Shown: positions 47,293 through 59,814, counted from the stretch's first letter. The stretch: DNA of 64,000 nt from Sialis fuliginosa (GCA_961205875.1 OY540809.1:11792267-11856266); one strand, 5' to 3'. Notes: generated by a model not told the origin, from the sequence alone. Made by a program: numbers and translations.

Positions 47293-47638
47293 TGTAAACT
47301 CGCTCAGTGTAATCATGTTCACTAGCTAACAAGCTGCTTGTAAACAATCTGCTACAAAAGATAAAAGCCGGGCTATATACTTTACTCGCTGGCTTGTAGG
47401 CCTGTTAGCTTGTAAACTAGCCGTGTGTCATTATAGTAGCTAGTTCGCTAGCTGCGAGTATCTCGGTGATTCCTGGTTTCAGTGTCTACAAAATGTATTC
47501 ACAACACGTCGTTTACTCGCTAGTTAGTTGGCTACTGAGCGAGTGGAAAGTTTTGTGTGTCATCTTACTATCTGACTCGCTCGCTTGTAAACAAGCTGGC
47601 TTGTAGCTTGTAAACTTGCTCAATGTAATCGACCCTTT
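47293..47638. mobile_element. Family T copy, left end missing
   Basis: It begins TGTAAACTCGCTCAGTGTAA, which is the inner half of the left hairpin of 39735-40132, and ends CAATGTAATCGACCCTTTAT. The interior is colinear, with an extra piece near 47458-47490. Confidence 0.75.
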
Positions 47639-47937
47639 ATTGAAAAAAAAAAATATCGTAGAAAAGAAGATAGTTAGTTTTTAATGTGTATAAATAAAAT
47701 TTTGTAAAATATTTGTGCATCAATTTATTTTATTGATAAAAAATATGCTAAAATAATCGATAATTCTGTTAAAAATAACACAAAAATTTATTTCAATGCA
47801 AATGTATTGCACAAAAATGAAGTGACGTAACGTATAAGTTTAAATAAAGAACGGCCATACACTTTTTCTCTCGAAAAAAAGCACTCCGATTATTATTATG
47901 ACGCGCACGTTCTACTGTAGCCCGAATAGAATTGAAG

Positions 47938-48493
47938 GCTCTCCCCTTTTCAAAGCAATATTTGTTTTTTCAATAATTGCGTCCTTTGAAAATGGCCACC
48001 CTTTACATTAAAAACCTTTTTTACGTTAAAATTTTCTTTTTTTTACTTGCCACAAAAAAATATTCTAAAAAGAGGAGGGGAGCGGCTTTCCGACTATCTT
48101 AAACTGAATTAGATGTATTTTGTTCATGTATGAGTTTGGCAACACTGCTTTAGAGTGTAGCTATTATAAAAAGATACTTATTTAAATTGTTGTTAAAATT
48201 GCAAGTACTCTCAAATGGGGTATTAATTCTGTACCAGTATCTATGGATTAGCTATGGAATTTAGAGCAGTGATATTTCAACTAATTGTAACACAGTTGGC
48301 GACTTTGACCGTACAAAATAATTTTCATAATATCACCACTGTTTTAATACCATTGGTGTTTACATACCACGCATACGCGAAAATTGTCAAAAATTACATG
48401 AAACTTAAAGAAAACTGTCAGATATGTTTGAAACCTAATTTGGAAGTGCTTGCAAGCCAGCAAATTTTGGTAGCTCGTTTATAATACCGGACA
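47938..48493 (-). mobile_element. TGTCCGGTAT-family long form (~556 bp)
   Basis: In reverse, it starts TGTCCGGTATTATAAACGAG, continues through body A, and joins body B directly, ending near TTTGAAAAGGGGAGAGCC. The outer terminal repeat after body B is not present. The plus-strand frame 48254-48484 (76 codons) matches the minus-strand frame at 30850-31056. Confidence 0.7.
48254..48484 (+). CDS. Small conserved frame of the TGTCCGGTAT element (76 aa), function unknown
   Basis: The frame begins MEFRAVIFQLIVTQLATLTV, hydrophobic and Thr-rich in the first half, Lys/Asn-rich after residue 43. It is the relative of the frame at 30850-31056. The differences between the two copies include many amino-acid changes in the second half, so strong protein-level selection is not evident. 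No domain is recognised. Confidence 0.2.
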   Translation: MEFRAVIFQLIVTQLATLTVQNNFHNITTVLIPLVFTYHAYAKIVKNYMKLKENCQICLKPNLEVLASQQILVARL

Positions 48494-50498
48494 TAAGTAT
48501 TTGAAGACCATATGTATAATAGTTTTCGCCTAACAATAAATACATACTAATTAATAAGTTTCAATACTAATTGTACTCGTTACTAATTATCTTTGATGAC
48601 AAAGGACAAAGATAAATCTTTATTTTATATTTGTAAAAATACACAAAAATATGCTATTCCAACATATAACATAAAATTTAAATAATTTCTAAAGCTGTCA
48701 CCTAAATCACTATAAAACATGTGCAGTTTCGTTACAAAAGTAGGTCTGCTGTTGTTTATTGGGTATATTAGTATATTTAGGTCACAAATGAAAACGTAAA
48801 ATTTTTATCTGATATAATAAATATCTGTGCTTTTTTGTTTTATTCCGTTTGCATACAATTAGCCGAAATCAAGCGTGTATGAACAACGTTTTTAAGTGGT
48901 GACCATATATAAAGAAAATAAAAATGACTACAGACTACATAAAATATAATTAAAGGTCGAATTTCTTCATTATGGTTAGAAAATTTCACATCGATACGGT
49001 ATAATTTTTTATCATCAGACAAGTAAAGATATAGGACTCATAACACATTACCTAGCGTAGTTACCATAACGCTCCACAAAAAAACGCTCCACGAGTCATT
49101 TGCGTATCTTTCGGATTTGAAAATAAATATCAATTGTTTTGAATTATAAAATTAATTAATAATAAATGTTTTATATTGTCTTTAAAAGTATTTAAGTAAT
49201 AATTGATTAACAGAGAAACGTCTATTTGGATTTATCATCTCTTTTACATACAAAATTCAATTGTAATTTAAAGCATATTTGTACATTATAAATTTTCAAC
49301 TAACTCCTTCATAGAAATGACGAAAATGACATTTTTAAGTTATGGTAACAGTTTCATGTACGGACTAGCATTGGTTGTTATGTATCCATAACCTTTCCTA
49401 ATCTAAACTTATAACACATCTAGTGTCTTTTTTGGGGCATCATCTGTCTTTGTCCTTATAAAAATTTAACCTTTTCCAGATATTATACAAAAACATTATT
49501 TCTTTGAAAAAAATTAGTACGAAAATGATCGAGAGTAAATTTTTTTTATTAAATAATTGGAGGGGGGGGGGGGGGTAATCTACAATAACAACTTTTTATA
49601 CAAATACCAGTCTACAGTTAACTTTACAAAAATGTCTACTCTTCAAATTTCAAGCTGTTGTCAAATACGTAATGTAGTCAATATTGATTTAAGTTGAATT
49701 TAGGCAATTTGTTAGAATGCTAGTGACAAGAAGTTTGCATCATAGCTTGTATAGTTATAAAAGAAAATGTAAGTATTATAAATATTATGATGTTGTTGAT
49801 AGATATAATTCATTTTTAGATGTAAGATCTAAATAAACATGTTTTAGATCAAAGAAAAGCGGAAATGTAGATGACATGAACCATTTTAAAAATTTAACAA
49901 CTACCACAAATGTTTATTTCTTATAGATTCCATTAACAACTCTCTGTTATCGTGAATATTAATGTATCATCGTAAGAAATAATTTAACAATTGGTCAATT
50001 TGTTTTTTTCTCAATTATTTTACATTAATTATTTTAGTCACAGATCACTAAACGGGAAGGTTCTTAATTCAACAATATATTGTAAATATATTTTTATGTA
50101 TGTTCTGATATAACTCTAACAAATATGCACCGATTTTGAAGTGTATTATTTTTTTATTTGAAAGAGTATACTCCCGAAGTGGTCCCATAAAATTTTATCA
50201 GAATCTTACCATTTACTTCAAGAGTACGACAAAAGGAAAAATTAAAAAAACTTTTTAAAGAAAAAACAACGCCAAAAAAAAACTAAAAATACTTTAAAGT
50301 ATAAAATAATAAAATTAAACAGTTTTCAAAGTCGGTGCCAAGTCAATAAAAAACTTTTTAAGAAAGAAAAAGATAAAACCGATTTCAGAACTGTTAAATT
50401 TAATGATTAGGTACATACATTTCAGTATTTTTAGGTTTTTTTTAAGTTTTTTATCTAAACCATCATATAACGACGCAAGTGCATATTCTGACTCAGTA
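48494..50498. other. Unassigned A+T-rich DNA
   Basis: No gene is seen. A G run lies at 49562-49575. Frames at 48840-49022 and 50455-50658 are not gene-like. Confidence 0.4.
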
Positions 50499-50640
50499 CA
50501 GTAGCGTACCGAGGGGGGGGAGAGGGCATTTGCCCCGGGTGGTAGTTTGTTAAGGGCGGCAAAATTGTGGATTGGAGGTGGCCAAATTTTCTATTTTTTA
50601 TATTTAGCATATAGTGTAAGGGGAGGAGGCGGTTCTGACT
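50499..50640. mobile_element. Orphan hAT-like left end
   Basis: CAGTAGCGTACCGAGGGGGG followed by GCATTTGCCCCGGGTGG resembles the CAGTGGCGTA-type ends at 44252 and 55016. No matching right end or target duplication is found before element Q at 50644. Confidence 0.45.
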
Positions 50641-50643
50641 TTT

Positions 50644-50771
50644 GGTTGCATTTATCACAATTAGTCAATCAGTTGTTTTAAAACCATTATAAGTTTAGAA
50701 TTAATATTAAGCATGGTTTGAAAACAACTGATTAACTAATTGTGGTTAATTTTGCTTCATGTAGCCCGAGG
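50644..50771. mobile_element. Family Q palindromic element (128 bp)
   Basis: CAATCAGTTGTTTTAAAACC mirrors GGTTTGAAAACAACTGATTA, and the outer parts GGTTGCATTTATCACAATTA and TAATTGTGGTTAATTTTGC mirror each other less exactly. A longer copy is at 53802-54038. Confidence 0.7.
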
Positions 50772-50990
50772 TGATTGTTGCTTCATAAATGAAGTACAGG
50801 ATGGAGAGGCTATACGACCAATGTCGCCAGGAGTCACAATTTGTTTCATCTCAGAGATCTGATTAACGAGGCATCTATTCGGTCAAGGCATATATTCGTA
50901 CTTTACCCTACGGCAATAGAATCTAATCAGGAGACTGACGATTACATACACCAATAATCTACATCTATGGATATCACTATAGAGAATTTA
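50772..50990 (+). other. 53-codon open stretch with coding-like composition
   Basis: Between an in-frame TGA (50793) and a TAA near 50955 one frame stays open for 53 codons, including ...NLFHLRDLINEASIRSRHIF and VLYPTAIESNQETDD. It is less A+T-rich than its surroundings. There is no ATG near the start and no convincing splice donor at the end. It could be an exon, a fossil of a mobile-element protein, or chance. Confidence 0.2.
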
Positions 50991-51473
50991 ATTCTTGCTG
51001 TTGTTTAATACAATGCAGTAAATGAAGGTATTGTATACGACTTATACATACATGTATGAACTATTGTATGCCATTATACAATAGATATATTACTATATGT
51101 ATATGCCTTCAAGTTAATCATCGCTGTAAATCATTGTAAGTGCTCTATACATTCAATTATGATGAATTATTATATGTATGTAGGTATGCACATATACTGC
51201 ATAGATTAAGATTGAGTACCAAATCTGACAACTACATTTACTCGATAATTAGTAGGTTTATTAATTATTATATAAACTACTTATTTTTCAATGAATAATT
51301 GAGATCCTAAAAAGTTTTTCGGAAAGACAGACAAACTGACTGACGGTAAAGCTTAAGACACACATTTTTCTAGGAAAATATGTGTCAGTGTAGAGACCGC
51401 GCACAGTGCAGACTTTTAGTCAGTCGATAGTTTGATCGGTTTGGCAGCTTGCATGGAGATATCGAAGGGAATT
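50991..51473. other. Unassigned A+T-rich DNA
   Basis: Nothing recognised. Confidence 0.4.
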
Positions 51474-52006
51474 AAGGTACTGGCACCAGTTGTGGCCGCT
51501 ATAAGAGCAAAGTTTACTGTTTTTGTGATTGACGGGTTTCTTTTTTGTAATTCTTATGAACTCATGTTATTAATAAAACAAGTAACTCTTAATTTAATCA
51601 ATTTTATTACCAAAATTCGCAAATATAGTTTGTTTCTTAAATAATAGCCTTTTATTTTGTTTATGTTTTTTTCTCTAGTAATGGATAAAGTAAAACTAGT
51701 AATGAGCACGCAGTGATGGACACTTGCTAATGATTACAAAATGATAAATACTGCGACACAAAATATATAAAAGAAAGAATCGTCAAATTTGAAACAATGT
51801 AAAGCAGTTGCTATGATAATATAATGATTAATAAATAAATTATACTAATAATTAGTTTAAATTGACACCTATTAACCGATTGTCTTCAAATCACGCTGTA
51901 AGACAGTTAAATGTATATAGATTAATATTCAGAAATGGTAGTAATCAAATATCAACACATATTTCTAATTTAATTAAAAGTTTGCCATTACTGGTGCCAC
52001 TACCTT
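51474..52006 (+). mobile_element. Family U element (533 bp), best-preserved copy
   Basis: The ends AAGGTACTGGCACCAGTTGTGG (about 20 bp usable) and CCATTACTGGTGCCACTACCTT are inverted repeats with a few mismatches. ATT lies on each side (51471-51473, 52007-52009), a possible 3-bp target duplication. Other copies are 45919-46441, 45483-45918 (reverse), 42376-42735 (reverse) and 12418-12485. The 70-codon frame at 51432-51644 crosses its left end and is not a gene. Confidence 0.82.
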
Positions 52007-52736
52007 ATTATATGTTATAAAATAATGAGCCAAATCAATAATGGTCAGGATCATAGGCTAGGCTAGGTGTTTTGGCATGGAATACCTCATATGCAAGTGT
52101 ATTAATACAGAAATACACATATCTAGAGGTAGCACCGCAAAAACACCATATTTACCATAATTACATTATAATCATTATAATCAAACTTCCGTGTTCGAAA
52201 TGTTATGAAACCATCGATATATTTGCATGAATAAATTAATTTGATATAAATATAATTTATGCCACCACATCCGAGGCCCACTATGCGTGTGTGTGCCTAC
52301 GCATAAGTAATGCAAATTGTAAACGGTCTTTGGTTAATTCCAGCACAATCCGTGGTTAATTAGTGTCCCGTTTATTAGTGGATTTGTGAACCCGTCTCCA
52401 ACAAGTGCTAATCAGTTAAAATATATTTCATGTTTAATAATGCATTACGTCATGTGCATACGTACAAAGATTATGTTGTAAAATAGTTAATTAGCTTACA
52501 ACAGAGGTTCTTCATCGGTGTTCCAACAACTTGTTACAAGTGTTCTGTGAAATTAGGAAAGTTCTAACAGGAAATAAAAAAAAGTATGTTTTGTATTCTT
52601 TATTTTAAAACTACATGAAAATTCAATTATAACATACTAATTGTGGGACAATGTGTGTTTGTGATGAGTTTTAATAACTTTTTAGATTAAAATAATCAAA
52701 GTTTGTTTGTTATAGCATACGTGTTTTGGTTTTCTA
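52007..52736. other. Unassigned DNA
   Basis: 52290-52400 is slightly less A+T-rich, but no frame, motif or repeat is recognised. Confidence 0.4.
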
Positions 52737-53033
52737 TGTACAGTCAAATGCAGAACTGGTCTTCCAGTGTGTATTCATTTTCGCTTATCACAAACTTAGT
52801 AGGCTCCTCCCATTTGATTATTATAATATTTAAATCATTTCTCCATGTGTCAAACAAAGACAGATATTTTGAATCTCATTTGCTAGATAAAGAACGACTC
52901 TTCGTTTATAGTATATGTATATATTTGTGCAATTAGAAAAAGATAACCGATGATGTTTGTCTTTAAGTTTGGAATCTGTTGTAAGCGATTTTGACCTTTA
53001 GGGTGGCAGACAAGTTCTACAGGCGACTGTACA
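52737..53033 (+). mobile_element. Family X short form (297 bp)
   Basis: The ends TGTACAGTCAAATGCAGAAC and GTTCTACAGGCGACTGTACA are inverted. Left (GCTCCTCCCATTTGATTATT) and right (AAAGATAACCGATGATGTTT) blocks of X are fused near 52935, so this is an internal-deletion derivative of 26828-29451. Confidence 0.8.
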
Positions 53034-53801
53034 TTAACAGCAATAATCGTAATAATAAATTTAAAAAAAAAACATGGATCATACGAAGGAGCTATTAGAA
53101 AAAAAGATGATGCAACTGACAAAAAACGCATGAAAGAATAAGAATAAAAAAGGTGAAATAATAACAATGTCAAAATGGGCTAATTTTCTATTTTAATTTT
53201 CTGGAAGCGTAAAAATTTTACTATCCAATTTCAACACATATAAACTAATGAACCATTTTTGGCTTAGAGCTGTACTAATGAACAAGTGTATGATGCATTA
53301 TCTGGGGGCCTCATCAGGACATAGATCTTGTGAGGGACTAGGACTGTTAAGGTGATAAAAAGAAAGTTCTATAATATATCGCTAACTTAACCTAACACAT
53401 CGTTCAATTATTTTTTTAAACAATTTTGTATGGCCCTGGTCTGATTAGTAGATTGTCCCAGTTAAAAATCACCAAAATCGTGTGAAGGAAGTAGTGTATC
53501 TTCAAATTGTTATTTTTTTTCAAAATATCTCAAGAAAGATTTTTTATAGAATATTTTTTGTAGATAAATCATTTTTTTATAATAAAAGTAAATATAATGT
53601 TAAAAATTTGTTGTTTTGTAAACTTCACTTTTTTGACAGTTTTATGGTATTTATGGGTACCATTTTTGATATGGTCAAATTCTACTGATTAAGATACAAA
53701 TTTTGATACCCCACATGTCTAGCTATGAACATGTTTTTTCTAAAATATTTGCATCTATATGTCTTACAGGTTTAGTTCAAATGTCAAGTTTGTAACTTAT
53801 A
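53034..53801. other. Mostly unassigned; family Z-like piece at 53470-53700
   Basis: AAAATATCTCAAGAAAGATT and TTATAGAATATTTTTTGTAG resemble, in reverse, the CTCTACAAAAAATATTCTATAAA part of Z (3757-3790). No gene is seen; frames at 52883-53173 and 53482-53688 are chance or repeat-derived. Confidence 0.4.
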
Positions 53802-54038
53802 CCTCGGTTTGCATAAAGCAAAATTAATCACGATTAGTTAATCAGTTGTTTTAAAACCATTATTACGTTAATTCTAAAAAACAATCACAGTTATTATAAA
53901 TTTTATAAGATAAAAAATGATCATATTTAGTGAATTGTTCATTTACAAATCGAAAATAAATTTAGAATTAACATTAATCATGGTTTGAAAACAACTGATT
54001 AACTAACCGTTGTTAATTTTGCTTTATGCAACCCAGGG
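53802..54038. mobile_element. Family Q element (237 bp), long terminal inverted repeats
   Basis: CCTCGGTTTGCATAAAGC on the left mirrors GCTTTATGCAACCCAGGG on the right, and the symmetry continues through AAAATTAATCACGATTAG and TTAATCAGTTGTTTTAAAAC for about 57 bp per side with scattered mismatches. Shorter copies are at 50644-50771 and 58021-58113. Confidence 0.78.
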
Positions 54039-54589
54039 ACAGTGTACGAAAATTGAACTGGCAACAAGTTGGCACCCCTATCTACACCGTGTATAAACCT
54101 ATACCGAAAAATAAACGATAAAGTACATAAATAAAAGACTGTTTTAAAGGACATGGCATCATTGCGTTGAATGTTAAGTTAGTGGAGTAGTGTGAAATTT
54201 AGTAGAAAATAAAATTGCAGATTTATATACTTGCGCGTTACGCTAGTGACAGGTCAAGGTAGAAGCTTTCAAGGAAAGGTTTGTGTTTTATTATAATGTG
54301 TGTACAATAAAGTGCATAGATTGTTTGTTACACTATCTAGATTCCGGATAAATAGATGGGTCGATAAGTTCTTGATTAATTACCCTTTTCAATTATAAAT
54401 AACGTAAGCATGTAATTATACTACCCACATGATAATAAGAACATGAAATAATATTTTATGTAACTATAAATAAATGATTTAATTCTAAACTAAAATAGAT
54501 TAATCTATAAAAACAGTTAGTGTACTATTTGTGTGCACATTTATGATTTTAATTTAATCGATGAGTCTACATCATTGTTTTATTTATAA
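54039..54589. other. Unassigned A+T-rich DNA
   Basis: Nothing recognised. Confidence 0.4.
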
Positions 54590-54712
54590 CTAGCGCATTG
54601 GACCCGGTGTTACCCGGGTTAATATCCACAAAATCATAATGACTCGAAATATTCAACATGCCCGTGTTTATAAGCCTCATACAAACGAACATTCATTTTT
54701 ACATAAAGAGAT
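54590..54712 (+). repeat. Family W deletion derivative (123 bp)
   Basis: It has the same start (CTAGCGCATTGGACCCGGTG) and end (CATACAAACGAACATTC...AGAGAT) as 41450-42114 but lacks about 540 bp between CAACATGCCC and GTTTATAAGCCTC. Confidence 0.8.
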
Positions 54713-55007
54713 TTAACACTAGATTATCGATGCCTCTTACATACATAGATGCCCAAATTCAGTCATTTTGACTCTCATAGGTATTATGTACGCATAAAAT
54801 AGAAAGATATTTTGTGTACATTTTTAAGAAATGATAATGCAAAACATAATATATATTATATAATTTATAATTTAAAAAAAACTGTATTTTTTTTTTAAAT
54901 AAATAACGCCATTAATATTTTTATCATAACATTGAGGGAAAAGATTGTTCATCAAGATTTTTTTAGATATAATTAATAATAATAAATTGATCATTATGTA
55001 TAACGAT
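54713..55007. other. Unassigned A+T-rich DNA
   Basis: Nothing recognised. Confidence 0.4.
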
Positions 55008-55015
55008 ATCAGATG

Positions 55016-55182
55016 CAGTGGCGTAACCAGAGTGGTCATGGGGGCTGGCTCTCCGTAATATTGGAATCAACGAGGGACCAGATTGTTATAACGAATAATA
55101 TACATATATGTAAAATTAATGTTATATGTCAATGACTGTATCATAAAAATCCCTCCCCCTAAAAATTCTGGTTATGCCACTG
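55016..55182. mobile_element. hAT-like MITE (167 bp) with exact 8-bp TSD
   Basis: The ends CAGTGGCGTAACCAGA and TCTGGTTATGCCACTG are inverted with one mismatch. ATCAGATG flanks both sides exactly (55008-55015 and 55183-55190). Its CAGTGGCGTA end links it to 44252-44660. There is no coding frame. Confidence 0.9.
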
Positions 55183-55190
55183 ATCAGATG

Positions 55191-58020
55191 CAAAATTATA
55201 ATAAGGAGTCAAGTAAACACCCTCGGGCATTGAAATTAAATTAGAAAATTAATTTTAACGAATCAAGTGTTTAAAATAAAAATTTTAATCAATATATTGA
55301 TAATAAAGTAAAAAAATAGCAATATTTCGAAATAAACTTGCACTTGATAAAAACTAAATATTCTCTTGCAGTGTTATGAAAGTTTTTAAAATTGTTCGAA
55401 AATATTTTCAACTCGTACAATAATACGAATTTGTAAGACGTCTATTTTGAATATTTAACGTTTTTCTTCTAGTTTGAAAGAATATAAGTTGGTGGTAACT
55501 ACAAGAATAAAAGTATAAAAGATCAGATACTGCTCTTTTTTACAACAAAACGTAAATATGAAAACTTTCTATAGTTAAAACTTTGTACAATAATATTGTA
55601 TTTATATTAATTATTCAGAAGTAAGCTTAAGGTAGATTTTCTTCGAAACTCGTATAAAAATATTGAAGTTATTTATAAAAGAAGAAAAATTAATTATTTT
55701 TTTAAATAAATTTTGGTTAAAAACTGATTCAGAGATTAATATACATAAAATAGTTAATTGTTAATAATTATTGATTATTATCTATTAAAATCGAGATATA
55801 GACTGTATCTTTAATATACATATATACTATGGCCTCGTCGACTGTAGTTATTGCACTTACACACGTTGTTTGCCTGTAAGTCGTACTCTATCACTGTTAC
55901 GGATGATTTGTCATGGCTGTCATGTATTTCTAGTTTTTCATTACTTTGAATAAACCTGTTTCTGAAACTTCACATGAATTAAAAACTCAATTTTTAATAT
56001 CCAATTACTCAAAAACCATGCGTCCAATATTATTATTTTTAATAGTAAAATATACTTATGAGCTATCATCAGCTATCCATAAATAACATATTAAAATTTA
56101 AAACCTTTATCTATACATTGTATACGAAATGTAAATACATATCTCCACATAAAAAAAAACATTTATATTTTAGAATTTCATTGCTCTTATTCTCATGTAA
56201 TGAGTCTTAATTTGCTGAATATAAAATAAGAAATTATTGATAATCTTGTAATACCAAAACACTAAAACTTGACGACATCATGAAATAAAAGAATAATTCT
56301 AAATAAAGTCATATTAGTGTGACATTCTAAAAGCTATCTAATATAGATTTTCCTTTTATAGGAATTGCCGACCAGAATTCTGAAGAGAATTCCTTACCTT
56401 TATTGCTTCCTCGCTATTATAACGAATATCCACTGACTGTTATAGCTTATACGATAGCTTGTTAACTATATGTCCGATTTTACAGTATCGCTAGTTATTA
56501 TTCATGTTTTAGCTAAGGAATGTTAGCGTTGATATTGATTGTTATTAGTATATCTATAGATTTTATAAATTATACTAATACTTTGAGATGGGGATCACTT
56601 ATATAATTTTAAAAAAGGGTTCCGAATTACGAGCTACGTTGACTGTTTAGAGCAACTTACAAGTGTATTTTTGAGCTAGAAAAAATATAAAAATAGTGTC
56701 ATATTCTACTAATTGAGATATATCTACATTTTGACATCCCACTTGCCTAGATATAAAAATAAAAATTCAAAATTCTATGACCTTAGTATTTGTCGTTGAT
56801 AGTCTCACCAAAGCCTCGTTACCAATTTTTTTCAGATTTTTTGAACCAGTAATTACCGAGTTAGAGGGGGGGAGGGGAGGCAAAATAATTTTAATTAAAA
56901 AAAATAGGGTCGAATTCAACTGATTGAGATATACATTTTGACACCCCATACTCCTTGGTATACAATTTTTTTTGGATTTGCTTTAAAGTCCCCCTGCAGG
57001 CGTCATTTTTGATTTAAAATATTTTTTTTAAATGCCAAATTCCTCTGGTTTGGTTATACATTTATAAAAAAAATATTATTTACCTATATAAGGAACATCA
57101 CATTACACGTTTAGTAAAAATTAGAGATATATAAAAGGAAGGACGGACGACAAAGTGAGATTAATAGATAGGGTTTTAATAAAAAGTATGGCAGGTAAAA
57201 AATAAAATTAAATGATGTTCGGTACATTTTTTTAAATCAGTTATTAATATTTGAAATGTAATAAATGTGATACCTACAGAAATGACCTCAATAGAAATGA
57301 CAATTTTTTTACAAAAATTTTCTCTATTCAGATTCATAACATGGAACAAAACTCAATTAGGTTGCCATTTTTAAGTAATTACTTCAGCGCATCATTTGCT
57401 TGATCGATTTGAAAATCCTCATTGAACTTGAAATTGAATAAATATTATTGACAAAACACAGATTTTAAACAATACTTCTAATTAACTATGTAACCTATAT
57501 AAAACAAATTTAGGTTGTAGATACTAATACAATGAATAAATATTTTCTTATTAAAACTTTTCAATGACCCAGAAAAATAATTTCAGTTAAATTTATGTTT
57601 TAAATATATATCATATCCCAAACATTAATTAATAAAATCAAGTTGTTATTCACTTAAAAACTTCTTCATCCAGAACATAATTAACCCGGCTCAAAAATAA
57701 TTTGTTTATTTCGCAGTATATTACTGTGAGTAACTCGTGTTCATTCACAAAAACCGGAAGTGAACGCGTATAAATATCGTTTGTTTTTAATATTAAACCT
57801 GAAGATCATTAAACGTAGGTTTATGTACAGTACCGCTATTTGTAGCTTATATTAAATTTTACGAGGTTGGTAGACTGGAAGTAATTCAATCAGGGTTGGC
57901 GTGGTATTTATAAAATTATCGTTCTAATAAATAAGTAAAAAATCGTGTAGGCTGAGGTTGAAAGTATTTTGCCTTTTTCTCGATATTTATCGAGAAGAAA
58001 CAATAAACTAAACGGCCTTT
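55191..58020. other. Long unassigned A+T-rich stretch
   Basis: No gene is seen. Family Z-like text (ATTGAGATATAT, TTGACACCCCAT) recurs at 56700-56950. AGGACGGACGACAAAGTGAG (57142) is the reverse of a motif at 13140. ACCGGAAGTGAACGCG at 57752 followed by TATAAATAT resembles an ETS site plus TATA box but has no gene behind it in this window. Confidence 0.4.
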
Positions 58021-58113
58021 TTCAAATCATGATTAATGTTAACTCTGAATTGAATAACGATTAGTAAATGGACGATTAACTAATCGTGATTATTTGGCTT
58101 TATGCAACCCAAA
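58021..58113. repeat. Family Q fragment
   Basis: ATTAACTAATCGTGATTA then TTTGGCTTTATGCAACCCA matches the right end of 53802-54038; the left half is diverged (AATCATGATTAATGTTAAC). Confidence 0.6.
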
Positions 58114-58900
58114 AATCGCTGTCGTGTTTATTCTCAACCCTGTATTTATTTTATTTGGCAAGTGAAATGGAATATGAAATTAACAACTTATGAATCGATT
58201 TTCACATTCTATCTATAATAATAAGTATATTATTAAACTTCCTTGTCATCGTTGTTAAATTTGCACCAACGCTGATTTTTTATACGGTAGTGGGTGTCGA
58301 TTATTCAACACCCACGACGATTCATTTTATAAACTTAATTTTCGACGAATATTTATTTTATAAGAAAAGTTAGATATACATATAATAAAATAAATTGTCA
58401 AAGTCTAAAATACCAACACACAATTTATGGAATTATACTTTTTATGAGTTCGTACTTCTTACCAGCGATCCACTTTATTATTTGTCGATTAAAACATTAC
58501 TTTTAAAGTAATTATATTGTCTATATCTATATTATATATATTTATATTTAGTTTAAAAATTTTATTTTAAAAGTACTTATATTACATCTTCAAAAAAAAT
58601 TGTTTTCTAATACATTTTCAAGATACATGTAGGTAGTCATATTATTATAAAGTCTAGCTTAAGGTATTTAAAGGAGATGGGTAGATAAGGCCAGTTTTTT
58701 ACCTATCACTCATGCGTTTAAACGAAATATCATGTATAAAATTATTTTCGGTGTTATTGTATTATTGAGGAAATTATATATCCTTTTCGAACATACAAGA
58801 TTTATGCTATTAATAAAACAATAAATGATATTAATTGCACGTCAAAAAACATGTTTGGGTTTTTATGTATTTTTTGAACTTCATACGTAACTAGTGTATA
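58114..58900. other. Unassigned A+T-rich DNA
   Basis: Nothing recognised. Confidence 0.4.
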
Positions 58901-58929
58901 CATGTAACTAGGGTGTAAATGTGTAACTG

Positions 58930-59040
58930 TAAATTACTAGGGGCTTTGCCCCTGGGTGCGCCACATTTAGATACTAAAATTTACTCGGGTCTCAGCCTTC
59001 GGCTACGACCCTCGCACAGTGACCAGATTTTGATTTTTGT
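58930..59040. other. Two strong G+C-rich hairpins
   Basis: AGGGGCTTTGCCCCT (58939-58953) is a stem-loop. At 58987-59011 GGGTC...AGCC-TTCG-GCT...GACCC forms a second one with a TTCG loop. The pair stands out against the A+T-rich flanks. Hairpins like these occur near the 3' ends of some mobile elements; no ends are identified here. A 70-codon frame at 59105-59317 follows and has no motif. Confidence 0.45.
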
Positions 59041-59474
59041 AAATCCTGAAATGTAATTTTTTTATTTTTTTCGTTGGCACCTAAAAATTTCCACACTCAC
59101 TTCTGTGCCCCCTGTTATAATCCTTTTTTTTTCTTTTCGTTGTCATCATTATTACAAAACCCTAAAAAATTATAAGAAAACCCAGAGCCAGGAGAAACGG
59201 TATACATACCCTGAGACTCCGGGCGAAAACTTGGGATCTGGTCCCCCTATACCTTATATTATATTATACCCGTACCAATTAATAAAATCCACTGACATTG
59301 ATAGCTGTCAGTTGTAAACCACGCCCATTTCAAACGTCAAAAAATAAAAAAAATACTATTGTATTTCAAAATTCATCCATTGCCAGCTTTATGCGTTACG
59401 CCACACATACCCACACTTATGCACATATATATTGACCCTTTTTTACATCGATTTTATAGCTTTGGGAAGGTGTC

Positions 59475-59640
59475 TTCCTGATTGCGGTCATTCCTGATTG
59501 CGGTCGTTCCTGATTGCGGTTATATAATTTTTCAGTTGTATAGAAGGGGAAATTTGCCGCAGCTTGCTAAAAAGTTAAATAATATAATGATATATATGAC
59601 CGCAATCAGGACAGTTTTCTTTAATAACCGCAATCAGGAA
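59475..59640. repeat. Array of a 16-bp motif: three direct plus two inverted copies
   Basis: TTCCTGATTGCGGTCA, TTCCTGATTGCGGTCG and TTCCTGATTGCGGTTA run head to tail at 59475-59522. Two reversed copies, TGACCGCAATCAGGA (59597-59611) and TAACCGCAATCAGGAA (59625-59640), close a 74-bp spacer. The core CCTGATTGCGGT is identical in all five. It could be the multimeric terminal repeat of a small element, or a binding-site array. Confidence 0.85.
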
Positions 59641-59814
59641 ACAACCTTTGGAAACTGGCCTGTAACCACCTCTTTCAAAATAATATTTTTAAGACAGAAG
59701 ATTAATTTTAGCTAAAGTCGACATACATCACTCAAAATAATACATATTCTATTGACAAGCATACCTACAATGTACATATGTGTATATTATTGTCTTATAC
59801 CTATCATATATAGT

